Of a stretch of DNA of 64,000 bases, positions 48,792-57,266 are shown piece after piece. The notes under the pieces are model-generated. The model saw only the letters and a list, made by a program, of their open reading frames with translations. It searched no databases and was not told the origin of the DNA. The stretch comes from Sulfurimicrobium sp031426915 (lineage in GTDB: Bacteria; Pseudomonadota; Gammaproteobacteria; Burkholderiales; Sulfuricellaceae). The stretch covers positions 10,579 to 74,578 of the forward strand of contig JASJPB010000043.1 of NCBI GenBank assembly GCA_031426915.1, given 5' to 3'. The translations under genes were made by a program, and so were the position numbers. The number at the start of each line of letters is the position of its first letter. Positions within the stretch are counted from its first letter, which is position 1.

Positions 48792-49900
48792 GCGGGCTCT
48801 CCCGATTTCTGCTGCGTTGTGCGCAAGCGATCCAGGTCTGACTGGAAGGTGACGTAGTGCGGCATCTTGTAATGGGAAGCAAAACCCATGGAATCGACGC
48901 CGTCGACATGCAGAAGCACGAACTCGGGGTCTTCCGACGGGTTGTCGGCGCCGTCCTTCATGCCTTTTTGTAAGGCACGGTCGAGAATCGCCATTGAAAT
49001 GGCCTTGACCTCGTTGTGGCCGAAACAGGCGCCGTAGCCAATGGTGAACACCGGTTTGCCGCCGGTTTCCGTGGCGTCGTACATCGCCACCACCTCGCAT
49101 TCGGTCATCAGCACTTCACCGGCTTCGGTGAGTTCGCCGGTGACCGGATGCGGCAAAAGCACAGGCAAGTAACCGACCCGCAGTTCCGCCACAGTCGGAT
49201 GCACATCTCCATAGCCGCGCATGTTGGAATAGGCGATGGCCAGCAATGACCCGGTTTCCGCCCGCGCCATGGTGGCCAGAGCGGCCGAACGAGGTACGGG
49301 AAACACCAGGGGTTCGCGGGTGATATCGAATGCTGGCTGGTGCCTGGCACCCGTGACCGGGGGCAGCAAGCCTTCCGCGCGCAGAGCATCGAGCACCTTG
49401 GGAAAGCTGTCCGGCAACCGTGCTTCCGGGCAGCTTTCCAGCCACTCGCGTGCCACGGCCCGGAAGGCCTCCAGAGATTCGTCCATCAATTCCAGCCGTA
49501 GCAGGCGCAGGGCGTAATCCGGTGTCGGTCCGAGCATCTGCCCGCCGGGAATTTCCTTGAAGGCGGATGAGATGCGGCGAATCAGCCGCATGCGTGAGGT
49601 GTCGAGGGCCGGTGTCGCGGACAGGCGCGGCCGGGTGGAACGCCAGGCGCGTAGCGCGAAAGCGGCTTCCAGCGTGTCGCCCAGGCTTTGCTTGATAGCG
49701 AGCGCGGCGAACTGCGGGTGATATACCCCGCCCTCGGAGACAACGCGATCTACCAGGTGGCGCAATTGATGCAGAATTGAGTTGATGGCGAGGGGTTCGG
49801 CGCGGTCGCTCGACAGGCCCTCTTCCGTGCGCAGGTATTCGGTGACGGAGGCGGCACTGGCAATGGCCCGGCCGCCGCCCTTGATGGCAACATAACTCAT
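48788..49900 (-). CDS. phnI: C-P lyase core subunit PhnI
   Basis: Core subunit that, with PhnG, PhnH and PhnL, transfers the phosphonate to the ribose of ATP, releasing adenine. The 370-residue product starts MSYVAIKGGGRAIASAASV, with conserved RLIRRISSAFKEIPGGQMLGP and AYSNMRGYGDVHPTVAELR stretches, the E. coli PhnI length range. ATGA overlaps connect it to phnH and phnJ. Confidence 0.96.
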   Translation of the reverse strand: MSYVAIKGGGRAIASAASVTEYLRTEEGLSSDRAEPLAINSILHQLRHLVDRVVSEGGVYHPQFAALAIKQSLGDTLEAAFALRAWRSTRPRLSATPALDTSRMRLIRRISSAFKEIPGGQMLGPTPDYALRLLRLELMDESLEAFRAVAREWLESCPEARLPDSFPKVLDALRAEGLLPPVTGARHQPAFDITREPLVFPVPRSAALATMARAETGSLLAIAYSNMRGYGDVHPTVAELRVGYLPVLLPHPVTGELTEAGEVLMTECEVVAMYDATETGGKPVFTIGYGACFGHNEVKAISMAILDRALQKGMKDGADNPSEDPEFVLLHVDGVDSMGFASHYKMPHYVTFQSDLDRLRTTQQKSGEPA

Positions 49901-50463
49901 GTCAGAAGACTCCCATGCGCCACAAGCGTCGTGCGCGGCAGCGCAACGATGTGTTTTGAGTCAAAGAAAATAAAGTCGACACCGAGGGGAAAAGCGGCGA
50001 CCCAATCGGCTCGGCGATGAATCCAGTCGGCATGCAATCCGGAAAAGCGCAAAGTGCGCCGTCCGCTAACGCCGGGACCGTCGAGCTCAATTGACAAGGG
50101 TCCGCTGCCCACCGCATCGACCGCAATCAGCAAGGTCGCGCCGAATTCCGGACTTTCCAGGCTGCCCATGGCGGGCTGGAAGTCAGGTGCCCGGCCACCG
50201 TCGAGCACAACGTAACGCGCCGCTTCCGCCGTGCCGCGCCGTGCCTGAAGCAACGACCAATCCGCTGCTGTGATTTGATTATGGGGGTCGGCAAGCGTCG
50301 CTTCGCCGTCCATCAATGTCGCCAGTACAGCGCGTTGTGCGGTGTCGCCTTCGATCCAGCCCGTCAGATCACACACTTCACCTGGACGCGAAAAGGCCTC
50401 AACCAATTCGCGAAAGATGGATTGCTGGATGCTTCCCTGCCAGATGCTTTCAGTCTTCATCAT
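49897..50463 (-). CDS. phnH: C-P lyase core subunit PhnH
   Basis: Core subunit of the PhnGHIJ complex. The 188-residue product (ATG 50463, with GGAGG 6 bases upstream; an adjacent ATG at 50460 is possible) has VFRELVEAFSRPGE-like and FPLGVDFIFFDSKHIVALPRTT segments typical of PhnH, the latter near the C-terminus. It overlaps phnG by 14 bases. Confidence 0.95.
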   Translation of the reverse strand: MMKTESIWQGSIQQSIFRELVEAFSRPGEVCDLTGWIEGDTAQRAVLATLMDGEATLADPHNQITAADWSLLQARRGTAEAARYVVLDGGRAPDFQPAMGSLESPEFGATLLIAVDAVGSGPLSIELDGPGVSGRRTLRFSGLHADWIHRRADWVAAFPLGVDFIFFDSKHIVALPRTTLVAHGSLLT

Positions 50464-50917
50464 CTTCGTCCTCCGTATTGTTCAGCATGGCAAAATCGAC
50501 TCGTGTCGCTGCCAGCATGGCGCTGCGGCGATGGTCAGCTTCGCTGCGTTGCTGGGCACCGGACTCCACATGCTGGGAGACGGCCTCCCAGCCAGGGAGT
50601 CGCGCTGCAAGAATGGCGTCCAGAATGGCCAGCGAACGTGCGAGATCGGCATCGTCAGCCAGTACCTGCGCTCCACCCTCGGCTCGGCGGCCGTCGGCAA
50701 GGCCTAATTCGAGACGACAAGCGGAAAGTGGAAACTCACCCAGGTAATAAGGCTCGTGAAAAGCCCCATCGGTCAGTGTCAGCAGACCCAGCCCAGCTTG
50801 CGGCAAACTCATGAGTTTTACTTCGAAATCGGCCACCAGTTGCTCGGCCAGCGTGTTCAAGAGGGAAATCGGATGGGCAGTCAGTGCCCTGATCCAGTCT
50901 TTTCGTTCAAGGTTCAT
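50450..50917 (-). CDS. phnG: C-P lyase core subunit PhnG
   Basis: Small core subunit of the C-P lyase complex. From ATG 50917 the product has 155 residues (MNLERKDWIRALTAHPISLL), near E. coli PhnG's 150; the C-terminal TRVDFAMLN matches SRVDFFTMV in E. coli. The final residues are an acidic NTEDEDDED tail. The start shares a base with the phnE stop (TGATG). Confidence 0.93.
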   Translation of the reverse strand: MNLERKDWIRALTAHPISLLNTLAEQLVADFEVKLMSLPQAGLGLLTLTDGAFHEPYYLGEFPLSACRLELGLADGRRAEGGAQVLADDADLARSLAILDAILAARLPGWEAVSQHVESGAQQRSEADHRRSAMLAATRVDFAMLNNTEDEDDED

Positions 50918-51726
50918 CAACCCAGTCTCCTTCGCAACCACGCCGAGGCGTAGTCGATGATCAAAATGGTGGCCAGAATGACCAGAATCAGCGCCGCCGA
51001 TTGGTTGTACTCGAACAGGCGCAAGGTATCGTGCAGCGCCAACCCGATACCACCGGCCCCCACCAGCCCGAGTACGGAAGCCATGCGCACGTTGCGATCC
51101 AGGATGTAGAGGACGTAGCCGAGCGCTTCTCGCAGAATCGATGGCCAGCCGGCATACATAACCATCTGCGGGAAATTGGCGCCGGTGGACGCCACCCCTT
51201 CGCACACTCCTTTGTCCACCCGCTCCAGGCTTTCGGCGAAGAACTTGCCGAGAAAGCCCGCCGTATGCACGCCAAGCGCGAGTGCTCCAGGTAACGGTCC
51301 CAGTCCGAGAGCCGCAACGAAGATCAGTGCAAGTAGCAGATCCGGCATCGCACGCATGAAGTTGAGGGCTTCCCGTGCGATGCGGTAGGTCACGGCATTG
51401 GGTGCGAAATTGCGCGCGGCGAGCGGTGCCAGGAAAAATGCAACCAGCAGAGCGAACACCGTTCCCCAGAGTGCCGTGGCCAGGGTAATACCCATTAGTG
51501 ATAGATATCTAGACAAGTCAGAGAAATCAGGCTGCCCGTAGCGGCTGAAATACTCACCGATGTCTGCAACGCCGTAGGCAAGGCTTTCGAAGGAGATTTC
51601 CAGATCCCAGACAATCACCCAGAGGGTGGCCAGCATCGCAGCCAGCCAGACCGGCATCGGATTGCGCGGTTTCGGCGGGAGAGATTCCGCAGGCGGGCGA
51701 ACCAATTTCAGGTTATGGAGGCTCAT
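50917..51726 (-). CDS. phnE: phosphonate ABC transporter permease, second copy
   Basis: Inner-membrane permease for phosphonate import. The 269-residue product has about six membrane segments and the EAA-loop region (GFLGKFFAESLERVDKGVCEGVASTGAN) typical of PhnE, given partly here. It overlaps the first permease by four bases. The two permeases are similar but not copies, so they probably form a heterodimer. Confidence 0.93.
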   Translation of the reverse strand: MSLHNLKLVRPPAESLPPKPRNPMPVWLAAMLATLWVIVWDLEISFESLAYGVADIGEYFSRYGQPDFSDLSRYLSLMGITLATALWGTVFALLVAFFLAPLAARNFAPNAVTYRIAREALNFMRAMPDLLLALIFVAALGLGPLPGALALGVHTAGFLGKFFAESLERVDKGVCEGVASTGANFPQMVMYAGWPSILREALGYVLYILDRNVRMASVLGLVGAGGIGLALHDTLRLFEYNQSAALILVILATILIIDYASAWLRRRLG

Positions 51727-52538
51727 TTTTGTTTCCCGTGGATGATCCGGCTGCGCAAGCTGTCGGATGCACGATCAAGTGCGGTGACCACCAGATAGAT
51801 GGACAGCGCGATCAGGAGCAGCCGCTCGTACTGGAATAGGCGCATCGACATCACTAGGTCATAACCGATGCCACCGGCGCCGACCAGGCCGAGGATGGCG
51901 GCAGCGCGCAGGTTGTGATCGAGGATATACATCACGGTGCCGACAAAGTCGGGCAAGGCTTGGGGCAGCATGGCGAACAGACGCACCTGCATCCAGCCCG
52001 CGCCGTGTGCCCGCACGCCTTCGACCGCCTTGTGGTCCACAACCTCGATGGCTTCGGCAAAGAACTTGCCCATGAAGCCCACGGTCACGAAGGCCAAGGC
52101 CATGACGCCCGGCAGTGGGCCGAGGCCTACCGCCGACACGAAAACCAGCGCCCATACCAACTCGGGCAGGGCACGCATCAGGCTCAACAAGTCGCGCGTC
52201 AGCCGATAGACGACGATATGCGGCGTGGCGTTGCGGGCGGCCAGGATGCCCAATGGCAGGCTGAGAATAATGGCGATGGCGGTGCCCAGTACCGTCATTT
52301 CGATGGTTTCGAGCATCTTCGCCAGTAGTTGCGGCACATAGTCCCAGTCGGGCGTGACGAACATCTGCCCGGCGAAGCTGATCATCCTGCCGATGGAACC
52401 GATCATGCGAACAAAGTCCACCTCTACCACGGGTGCCGTCAGCCAGAGCGTGCATAACAATGCCAGCACGCCGCCGATCAGCGGCAGCGGCAGTAGCCCG
52501 TTAGGCGTAGGCCAGCGCCATGTCGAGACTGTTGTCAT
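51723..52538 (-). CDS. phnE: phosphonate ABC transporter permease, first copy
   Basis: Inner-membrane permease partner of PhnC and PhnD. The 271-residue product has about six membrane segments, including a first hydrophobic segment (LLPLPLIGGVLALLCTLWL), and the motif GFMGKFFAEAIEVVDHKAVE. Its start overlaps the end of phnC by 38 bases; a later start would remove the overlap but truncate the N-terminal helix. Confidence 0.93.
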   Translation of the reverse strand: MTTVSTWRWPTPNGLLPLPLIGGVLALLCTLWLTAPVVEVDFVRMIGSIGRMISFAGQMFVTPDWDYVPQLLAKMLETIEMTVLGTAIAIILSLPLGILAARNATPHIVVYRLTRDLLSLMRALPELVWALVFVSAVGLGPLPGVMALAFVTVGFMGKFFAEAIEVVDHKAVEGVRAHGAGWMQVRLFAMLPQALPDFVGTVMYILDHNLRAAAILGLVGAGGIGYDLVMSMRLFQYERLLLIALSIYLVVTALDRASDSLRSRIIHGKQK

Positions 52539-53280
52539 CTTCGATGCCTTCCCGTTGGTAGATGGTGCGCAGCATAGACTGCGTCATTTGTTCGGGGCTG
52601 CCGTCAAAAACGATCTTCCCGCTATTCATGCCGATAATGCGATCGGCAAAGCGCCGCGCCAGGTCCACCTGATGCAGATTGACCACGACCGTAATGCCGT
52701 CACGGTCACAGATTTCCCGCAACAGAGCCATGATTTCCTCGCTAGACACCGGATCCAGGCTGGCGACCGGCTCGTCGGCGAGGATAACCTTGGGCTGCTG
52801 CGCCAGCGCACGGGCAATGCCGACACGCTGTTGCTGTCCGCCCGATAACTTGTCGGCACGGCTCCAGGCCTTGTCGGTCAGGGCAACGCGGGACAGCGCC
52901 TCCTGGGCGATACCCATGTCTTCCTTGCGAAAGAGGTAAAATACGCTGCCGACCCATGAGCGGTGCGCCAGTCGTCCAGTCAGGACGTTAGTCACGACCG
53001 AAAGACGATCCACCAGATTAAACTGCTGAAATACCATGGCCACCTTGGACCGGATGCTGCGTAGTTTTTCCCCGACAACAGACTCTCCACCGATACACAC
53101 TTCGCCGGTGGTTGGGGTCTCCAAGCCATTCATGAGGCGGAGAAGCGTGGACTTCCCCGCGCCACTTGGCCCTAACACGACGGTGAAACTGCCTGAGCGA
53201 ATCTCTGTATTGACGCCTTTAAGCGCTTCAAAACCGTTGGGGAAGCGCTTTGATACGGATTGAATGGAAATCGCGGACAT
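52501..53280 (-). CDS. phnC: phosphonate ABC transporter ATP-binding protein
   Basis: ATPase of the phosphonate importer. The 259-residue product has Walker A GPSGAGKST, Q-loop VFQQFNLVDRLSV, signature LSGGQQQRVGIARALAQ and Walker B VILADEPVASLDP. The FNLVDRLSVVTNVLTGRL stretch is typical of PhnC rather than other ABC ATPases. It begins 58 bases after phnD, across a stable hairpin. Confidence 0.96.
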   Translation of the reverse strand: MSAISIQSVSKRFPNGFEALKGVNTEIRSGSFTVVLGPSGAGKSTLLRLMNGLETPTTGEVCIGGESVVGEKLRSIRSKVAMVFQQFNLVDRLSVVTNVLTGRLAHRSWVGSVFYLFRKEDMGIAQEALSRVALTDKAWSRADKLSGGQQQRVGIARALAQQPKVILADEPVASLDPVSSEEIMALLREICDRDGITVVVNLHQVDLARRFADRIIGMNSGKIVFDGSPEQMTQSMLRTIYQREGIEDDNSLDMALAYA

Positions 53281-53303
53281 GAGTTCTTCTCCTTTAGTCA
53301 GGA

Positions 53304-53326
53304 AGGCGGGTCACAGTGACCCGCCT
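53304..53326 (-). promoter_or_regulatory. intercistronic hairpin between phnD and phnC
   Basis: AGGCGGGTCA and TGACCCGCCT form a perfect 10-bp stem with a 3-base loop directly after the phnD stop codon. No T run follows on the - strand. Such hairpins often stabilise the 3' end of the binding-protein message, giving more PhnD than PhnC; that role is inferred. Confidence 0.65.
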
Positions 53327-53338
53327 CACCTGAAACAC

Positions 53339-54208
53339 TTACTTGAGCTGTTCTTTCCTCAGGCCGAGTTCCTTCACCAGATCGCGCACCATCTGGTAAT
53401 CCTTGGGGGCGATGGCCACGTAATGACTCAGGTTGCCATAGCCGGTGACCTTGATTTCCTTGTGGGCATTCAGGATTGCATCCCGAATATTCGCCTTCAT
53501 GTCGGCAGACAGATCGCCGCGATAGACAAGCGGCGATCCGGGCAGCGGATCGGATTCCTTGATCACGCAGTTGGTCTGCTTCGAAATGAGGTTCTTGGCG
53601 AGCATCTTTTCGTAGGTGATGTCGTTATCGGCGGCGGCATCGACGGTCTTGTTCTTGACTGCCAGTTCGGCGGCATCATGTGAGCCGGCATAGGTGAATT
53701 TTCCGAAGAAATCCTGCGGCATCAAGCCCGTCTCCTTCTTGACCATGTAGGTCGGCATCAGCCCGCCCGAGGTCGAGGCCGGGTCGACAAAGGCTACGCT
53801 CTTGCCCTTCAGATCCTTGATCGACTTAACGCCCGAATCACAAGGTGCGACGATAATGCTTTTGTAAGTATGTGAACTGCTGCCCTCACGAATGCCGACG
53901 GCAAAGGCTTCCGCACCAGCTTCCTGCTCGGCCAGGTAATAGGACAGAGGACCGAACCAGGCGATGTCAACGCGTTTCTTTTTCATTGCCTCAATGACGC
54001 CGGCGTAGTCGGTGGCGGTAAACACCTTCACCTTCTCTCCCAGTTTTTTTTCCAGATGGAGGCGCATCGGCTCGAATTTCTGGATCATTTCCTCGTTGTT
54101 TTCCGCAGGAATAAGTCCCATGACGATATCACGCGCCTGAGCAGACGCTGCGATCAGGGACAAGGCCAGCGCCAGCGCGCTTGCCGAAAAGGTAGGTTTC
54201 AAATACAT
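53339..54208 (-). CDS. phnD: phosphonate ABC transporter substrate-binding protein
   Basis: Periplasmic binding protein that captures phosphonates for PhnCE. From ATG 54208 (GGGAG 8 bases upstream) it has 289 residues with a signal peptide (KPTFSASALALALSLIAASAQA). VDIAWFGPLSYYLAEQEAGAEAF and VDPASTSGGLMPTYMV are hallmark phosphate/phosphonate-binding segments. A TTG start at 54235 would disrupt the signal peptide and is rejected. Confidence 0.95.
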   Translation of the reverse strand: MYLKPTFSASALALALSLIAASAQARDIVMGLIPAENNEEMIQKFEPMRLHLEKKLGEKVKVFTATDYAGVIEAMKKKRVDIAWFGPLSYYLAEQEAGAEAFAVGIREGSSSHTYKSIIVAPCDSGVKSIKDLKGKSVAFVDPASTSGGLMPTYMVKKETGLMPQDFFGKFTYAGSHDAAELAVKNKTVDAAADNDITYEKMLAKNLISKQTNCVIKESDPLPGSPLVYRGDLSADMKANIRDAILNAHKEIKVTGYGNLSHYVAIAPKDYQMVRDLVKELGLRKEQLK

Positions 54209-54243
54209 TGCGATTGCTCCCGTAAGGTTGATCAATGGATTGG

Positions 54244-54972
54244 TTAAGGATTGATGCGCAGTTGGATCCGGTCGGCGCGGAACCGGGTCAGGGCGTATTC
54301 GAGCGGGGTTCCATCCCGTTCGTCTACATTGACGCTTTTGACCCGTAGCACGGGCTGATTCTGGGGCATTCCCAGCAGCGAAGCATCGTCCCCTTGCGGG
54401 AGCACCCCGCTGACCAGGCTCTCGATCCGCCGCAGCTTTAATCCGTATCTGGCGGCAAGATGTTCATGTAACGACCCGCCCAGGTATTCGTTCAGCAATT
54501 CAGGGAAGGCCTGCTGCGGCAGGAAATGAGAGATCACGCAGATGGGCTGATCATCAGCTTGACGCAGGGACTCGATCCAGATAACTGAGTCGCTTTCTGC
54601 TAAGCGCAATCTGGCGGCAACTCCGCCCCGAGCTGGAATAATCAGCTTCCGCAGGATGCGGCAACTGGCGGTCTTGCCAAGCGACTCGAACGTTTCTGTA
54701 AACCGAGTACCGCTGCCTAGCACGTAGTCAGACGGGCCGTCAAGTACGAACGTGCCCTTGCCGTGACGGCGCTCCAGAAGTCCAGCGCTAATCAGATCCT
54801 CTATGGCGCGTCGAATCGTATGTCGATTGACGCCAAAGCGCTCCGCCAGTTCGTTCTCAGAGGGAAGGCAGTCTCCTGGCGTCAGGAAAGAGGCGATCTC
54901 TTCCTTGAGCAGTTTTGCGATCTGGCTATAGATCGTTTCGCCACAATTGCGTTGCAAAGCCACAAGACTCAT
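54244..54972 (-). CDS. phnF: GntR-family phosphonate utilisation regulator PhnF
   Basis: Transcription regulator of the HutC group: an N-terminal winged helix (about 12-75, with ERFGVNRHTIRRAIEDLISAG) and a C-terminal UTRA ligand-binding domain (about 95-240). The 242-residue product is the first gene of the phn operon, 35 bases before phnD's start. It lies right behind a perfect dyad that is likely its own operator. It may respond to phosphonate or a pathway intermediate. No Pho box was recognised by eye. Confidence 0.9.
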   Translation of the reverse strand: MSLVALQRNCGETIYSQIAKLLKEEIASFLTPGDCLPSENELAERFGVNRHTIRRAIEDLISAGLLERRHGKGTFVLDGPSDYVLGSGTRFTETFESLGKTASCRILRKLIIPARGGVAARLRLAESDSVIWIESLRQADDQPICVISHFLPQQAFPELLNEYLGGSLHEHLAARYGLKLRRIESLVSGVLPQGDDASLLGMPQNQPVLRVKSVNVDERDGTPLEYALTRFRADRIQLRINP

Positions 54973-54980
54973 CTAGACAT

Positions 54981-55000
54981 CCCTACAATAAGTTGTAGGG
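54981..55000 (-). promoter_or_regulatory. palindromic operator candidate upstream of phnF
   Basis: CCCTACAA (54981-54988) and TTGTAGGG (54993-55000) are perfect inverted repeats around TAAG, and the wider flank adds CTAGACAT/ATATCTAG with one mismatch. It ends 8 bases before the phnF ATG. A TTGACT hexamer lies upstream (55015-55010 on the - strand), but I see no good -10 at 17 bases. A GntR/HutC-type dimer would suit this site; PhnF autorepression is inferred. Confidence 0.65.
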
Positions 55001-55133
55001 AATATATCTAGTCAATGTGACAGGATCATGACGCTGGGACCTTGGTGCCGTTTGGCGGAATCAAAGATGACGAAAAGCCTTCGCCAAGTTACGCTTTACA
55101 CTTCAGAAATATTGGGTATATCTGGATCAGAAT

Positions 55134-55907
55134 CGGCCCTTGTCGCCCCGTGCGCAAGAGAATTTCCGTCTGAAAATCGAGATTTGAGCGGCGCACCAGC
55201 GCACCCGTGAAACCTGTGGCCCGGAACGGCTGCAAAGCGACTTGGCCGACCACGGCATTCGAGCAGGCGTAGACCGCATCAAGCGCATCCGCAGGAAGCT
55301 GGGGCTGCGCTGCAAACAGAAACGGAAATTCAGGGTGACCACCGATTCCAAACATAACCTGCCGGTAGCGCCGAATCTGCTGGAACGGGATTTCTCCGTG
55401 GCGGCACCCAACCGGGCGTGGGTGAGCGATATCACCTACATTTCGACTGACGAAGGCTGGCTGTACCTGGCTGGGCTGAAGGATTTATTCAACGGCGAAC
55501 TGGTCGGCTATGCCATGAGTGCGCGCATGACGAAAAACCTGGTCATGCAGGCACTGTTCCGTGGTGTTTCGGCTAAGCACCCGGCCAAGGGACTGATTCT
55601 CCACTCGGATCGGGGCAGTCAGTACTGCGCGCACGATTACCAGAAGCTGCTGAAGCAGTTTGGCATGACGGCATCCATGAGCCGCAAGGGGGATTGCTGG
55701 GATAACGCCCCGATGGAAAGTTTCTGGGGCACACTCAAAAATGAGCTGGTTCACCACCGGCGCTACCGCACTCGGGTACAGGCCATACAGGAGATCACCG
55801 AGTATATCGAGATATTCTACAATCGGCAGCGGAAACAGGCTCGTCTCGGCTACATTTCACCTGCCGCATTCACGCAGCGATATTATGAAAATCAACTCGC
55901 CGCTTAA
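55134..55907 (+). pseudogene. IS3-family transposase orfB, 5'-truncated with in-frame stop
   Basis: DDE integrase domain of an IS3-type transposase. The retained frame reads AQENFRLKIEI, then a TGA stop at 55185-55187, then AAHQRTRETCGPERLQSDL and on to the normal C-terminus at 55907. The catalytic residues are visible: Asp in SDITYIS, Asp in HSDRGSQYC, and Glu in DNAPMESFWG. Homology to the expected N-terminal HTH region is missing, so the gene is truncated at its left and also carries a nonsense codon; the left boundary is approximate. A TTG at 55242 could start a shorter 221-residue product. Confidence 0.85.
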
Positions 55908-55921
55908 CCCGTTGGACTCCA

Positions 55922-56258
55922 CTGTTGCCAACCGACCTCAGTTTGGTTATTTTCGGCCCATTAGGAAATTCGGAGGATCCTACACGTCTGCCTTCGTTTT
56001 ATGACGAGACGTTTAATTATTTTCTTCGTTGCGGCCTGAAGGATTTGAAAAGCAATTGATTCACCTGGGCAACTTACGACAGAAGGTCCGCTTCGGAGTG
56101 TCTGTACCCCCGTGAATCTGCGCCACAACACTATTGCTCCAAAATCCATGATATAGCCAATGCCATAGAGCGCAGAGCGAACCCTGCAGCTAATGAATGA
56201 AGGCGGCTAATTGTTGCTTAAGACGGAACGTTGTCATAATGCTAGTATTTGGGCTTCT
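55922..56258. other. 337-base stretch with no recognisable gene
   Basis: Between the right IS3 end and the RhuM-family gene I find only short open frames without similarity I recognise, no strong hairpin with a T run, and no clear promoter apart from a CATAAT-like hexamer near 56236. It may be remnant sequence of whatever the IS entered. Confidence 0.5.
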
Positions 56259-57263
56259 ATGACCGCACCCCAACAATTCCTGATCTACCAAAGCGAAGAC
56301 GGCTCCACCCGCATCGACGTGATGCTGGAGGCGGAAACCCTGTGGCTGAGCCAGAAGCAGTTGACCGAGCTGTTCGGCAAGGCCAAGGGCACGATCAGTG
56401 AGCACATCAAGCACATCTTTGAAGATGGCGAACTGTCTCCGGAGGCAACTGTTCGGTTATTCCGAACAGTTCAATCAGAGGGAGGTCGTGACGTGACCCG
56501 CGAGGTTGAACACTACAATCTGGATATGGTGCTGGCCTTGGGCTTTCGGGTGCGCAGCCTGGTGGGCGTGCGTTTTCGCCAGTGGGCCAGCGATAAGCTG
56601 AAGGAGTACATCGTCAAGGGCTTCGTGCTGGACGACGAGCGCTTGAAGAATCCTGGCAAGGGCCGGGATTATTTCGACGAACTGACCCGCCGCCTGCAAG
56701 ATATCCGCACCAGCGAGCGGCGCTTCTACCAGAAAATTACCGACATCTACGCCACCAGCGTGGATTACGACGCCAGCCATGCGCTCACCCAGGCGTTCTT
56801 TGCCACGGTGCAGAACAAGGTGCACTTCGCCATCCATGGCCAGACTGCTGCTGAACTGATCGCCGCCCGTGCCGACAGCAGCCAGCCGAATATGGGCCTG
56901 ACGAACTGGGAGGGGGCGCGCATCCGCAAGGCCGATGTGGGTATTGCCAAGAATTACCTGAATGAAGAAGAGCTCCGCGCGCTCAATAATCTGGCCGAGC
57001 AGTATCTGATTTTTGCCGAAGGGCAGGCGACGCGGCGCATTGCCATGACCATGCAGGACTGGATCAGCAAGCTGGAAGGCTTTTTGACCCTGAACGACCG
57101 CGAGATTTTGCAAGGTGCCGGCAAGGTGTCGGCGCAACTGGCCAAAACCCATGCCGAACAGGAGTTCGACAAGTTTCGGGTGTTGGACGACCAGCACTTC
57201 GAGTCGGACTTTGACCGCATGGTGAAGCAGTTGCCGTCCAAGCCCAAATCATCCCGGACCTGA
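56259..57263 (+). CDS. RhuM-family virulence-type protein
   Basis: Family named after Salmonella pathogenicity island gene rhuM; molecular function unknown. The 334-residue product (ATG 56259, MTAPQQFLIYQSEDGSTRIDV) has the family core: LWLSQKQLTELFGKAKGTISEHI near the start, REVEHYNLDMVLALGFRVRS, RFRQWASDKLKEYIVKGF, and RRFYQKITDIYATSVDYD. These match the DNA-binding-like N-terminal region of RhuM. No clear Shine-Dalgarno. It lies 340 bases past the IS3 end, and such genes often mark accessory DNA. Confidence 0.85.
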   Translation: MTAPQQFLIYQSEDGSTRIDVMLEAETLWLSQKQLTELFGKAKGTISEHIKHIFEDGELSPEATVRLFRTVQSEGGRDVTREVEHYNLDMVLALGFRVRSLVGVRFRQWASDKLKEYIVKGFVLDDERLKNPGKGRDYFDELTRRLQDIRTSERRFYQKITDIYATSVDYDASHALTQAFFATVQNKVHFAIHGQTAAELIAARADSSQPNMGLTNWEGARIRKADVGIAKNYLNEEELRALNNLAEQYLIFAEGQATRRIAMTMQDWISKLEGFLTLNDREILQGAGKVSAQLAKTHAEQEFDKFRVLDDQHFESDFDRMVKQLPSKPKSSRT

Positions 57264-57266
57264 ACC

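Larger units (their letters stand above)
43564..55921 (+). mobile_element. IS3-family element ends bracketing the phn operon
   Basis: The sequence TGGAGTCCAACG at 43564-43575 is the exact inverse complement of CGTTGGACTCCA at 55910-55921. The left end is followed by the start of an IS3-type orfA; the right end is preceded by a nearly complete IS3-type orfB in the same direction. Between them is the whole C-P lyase operon in opposite orientation. No matching 3-4 bp target duplication is seen outside the ends (AAA on the left, CTG on the right). Either one IS was split by the operon, or a composite of two direct copies lost its inner parts. Confidence 0.75.

Noticed and set aside
43564..55921. 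Simple single transposition event of the IS3-bounded unit
   Set aside because: The bases directly outside the two ends (AAA and CTG) do not match, so there is no visible target duplication to support one recent transposition of the whole unit.
55961..56149. 62-codon - strand frame after the IS3 end
   Set aside because: No ribosome-binding site and no recognisable similarity; the composition looks non-coding.
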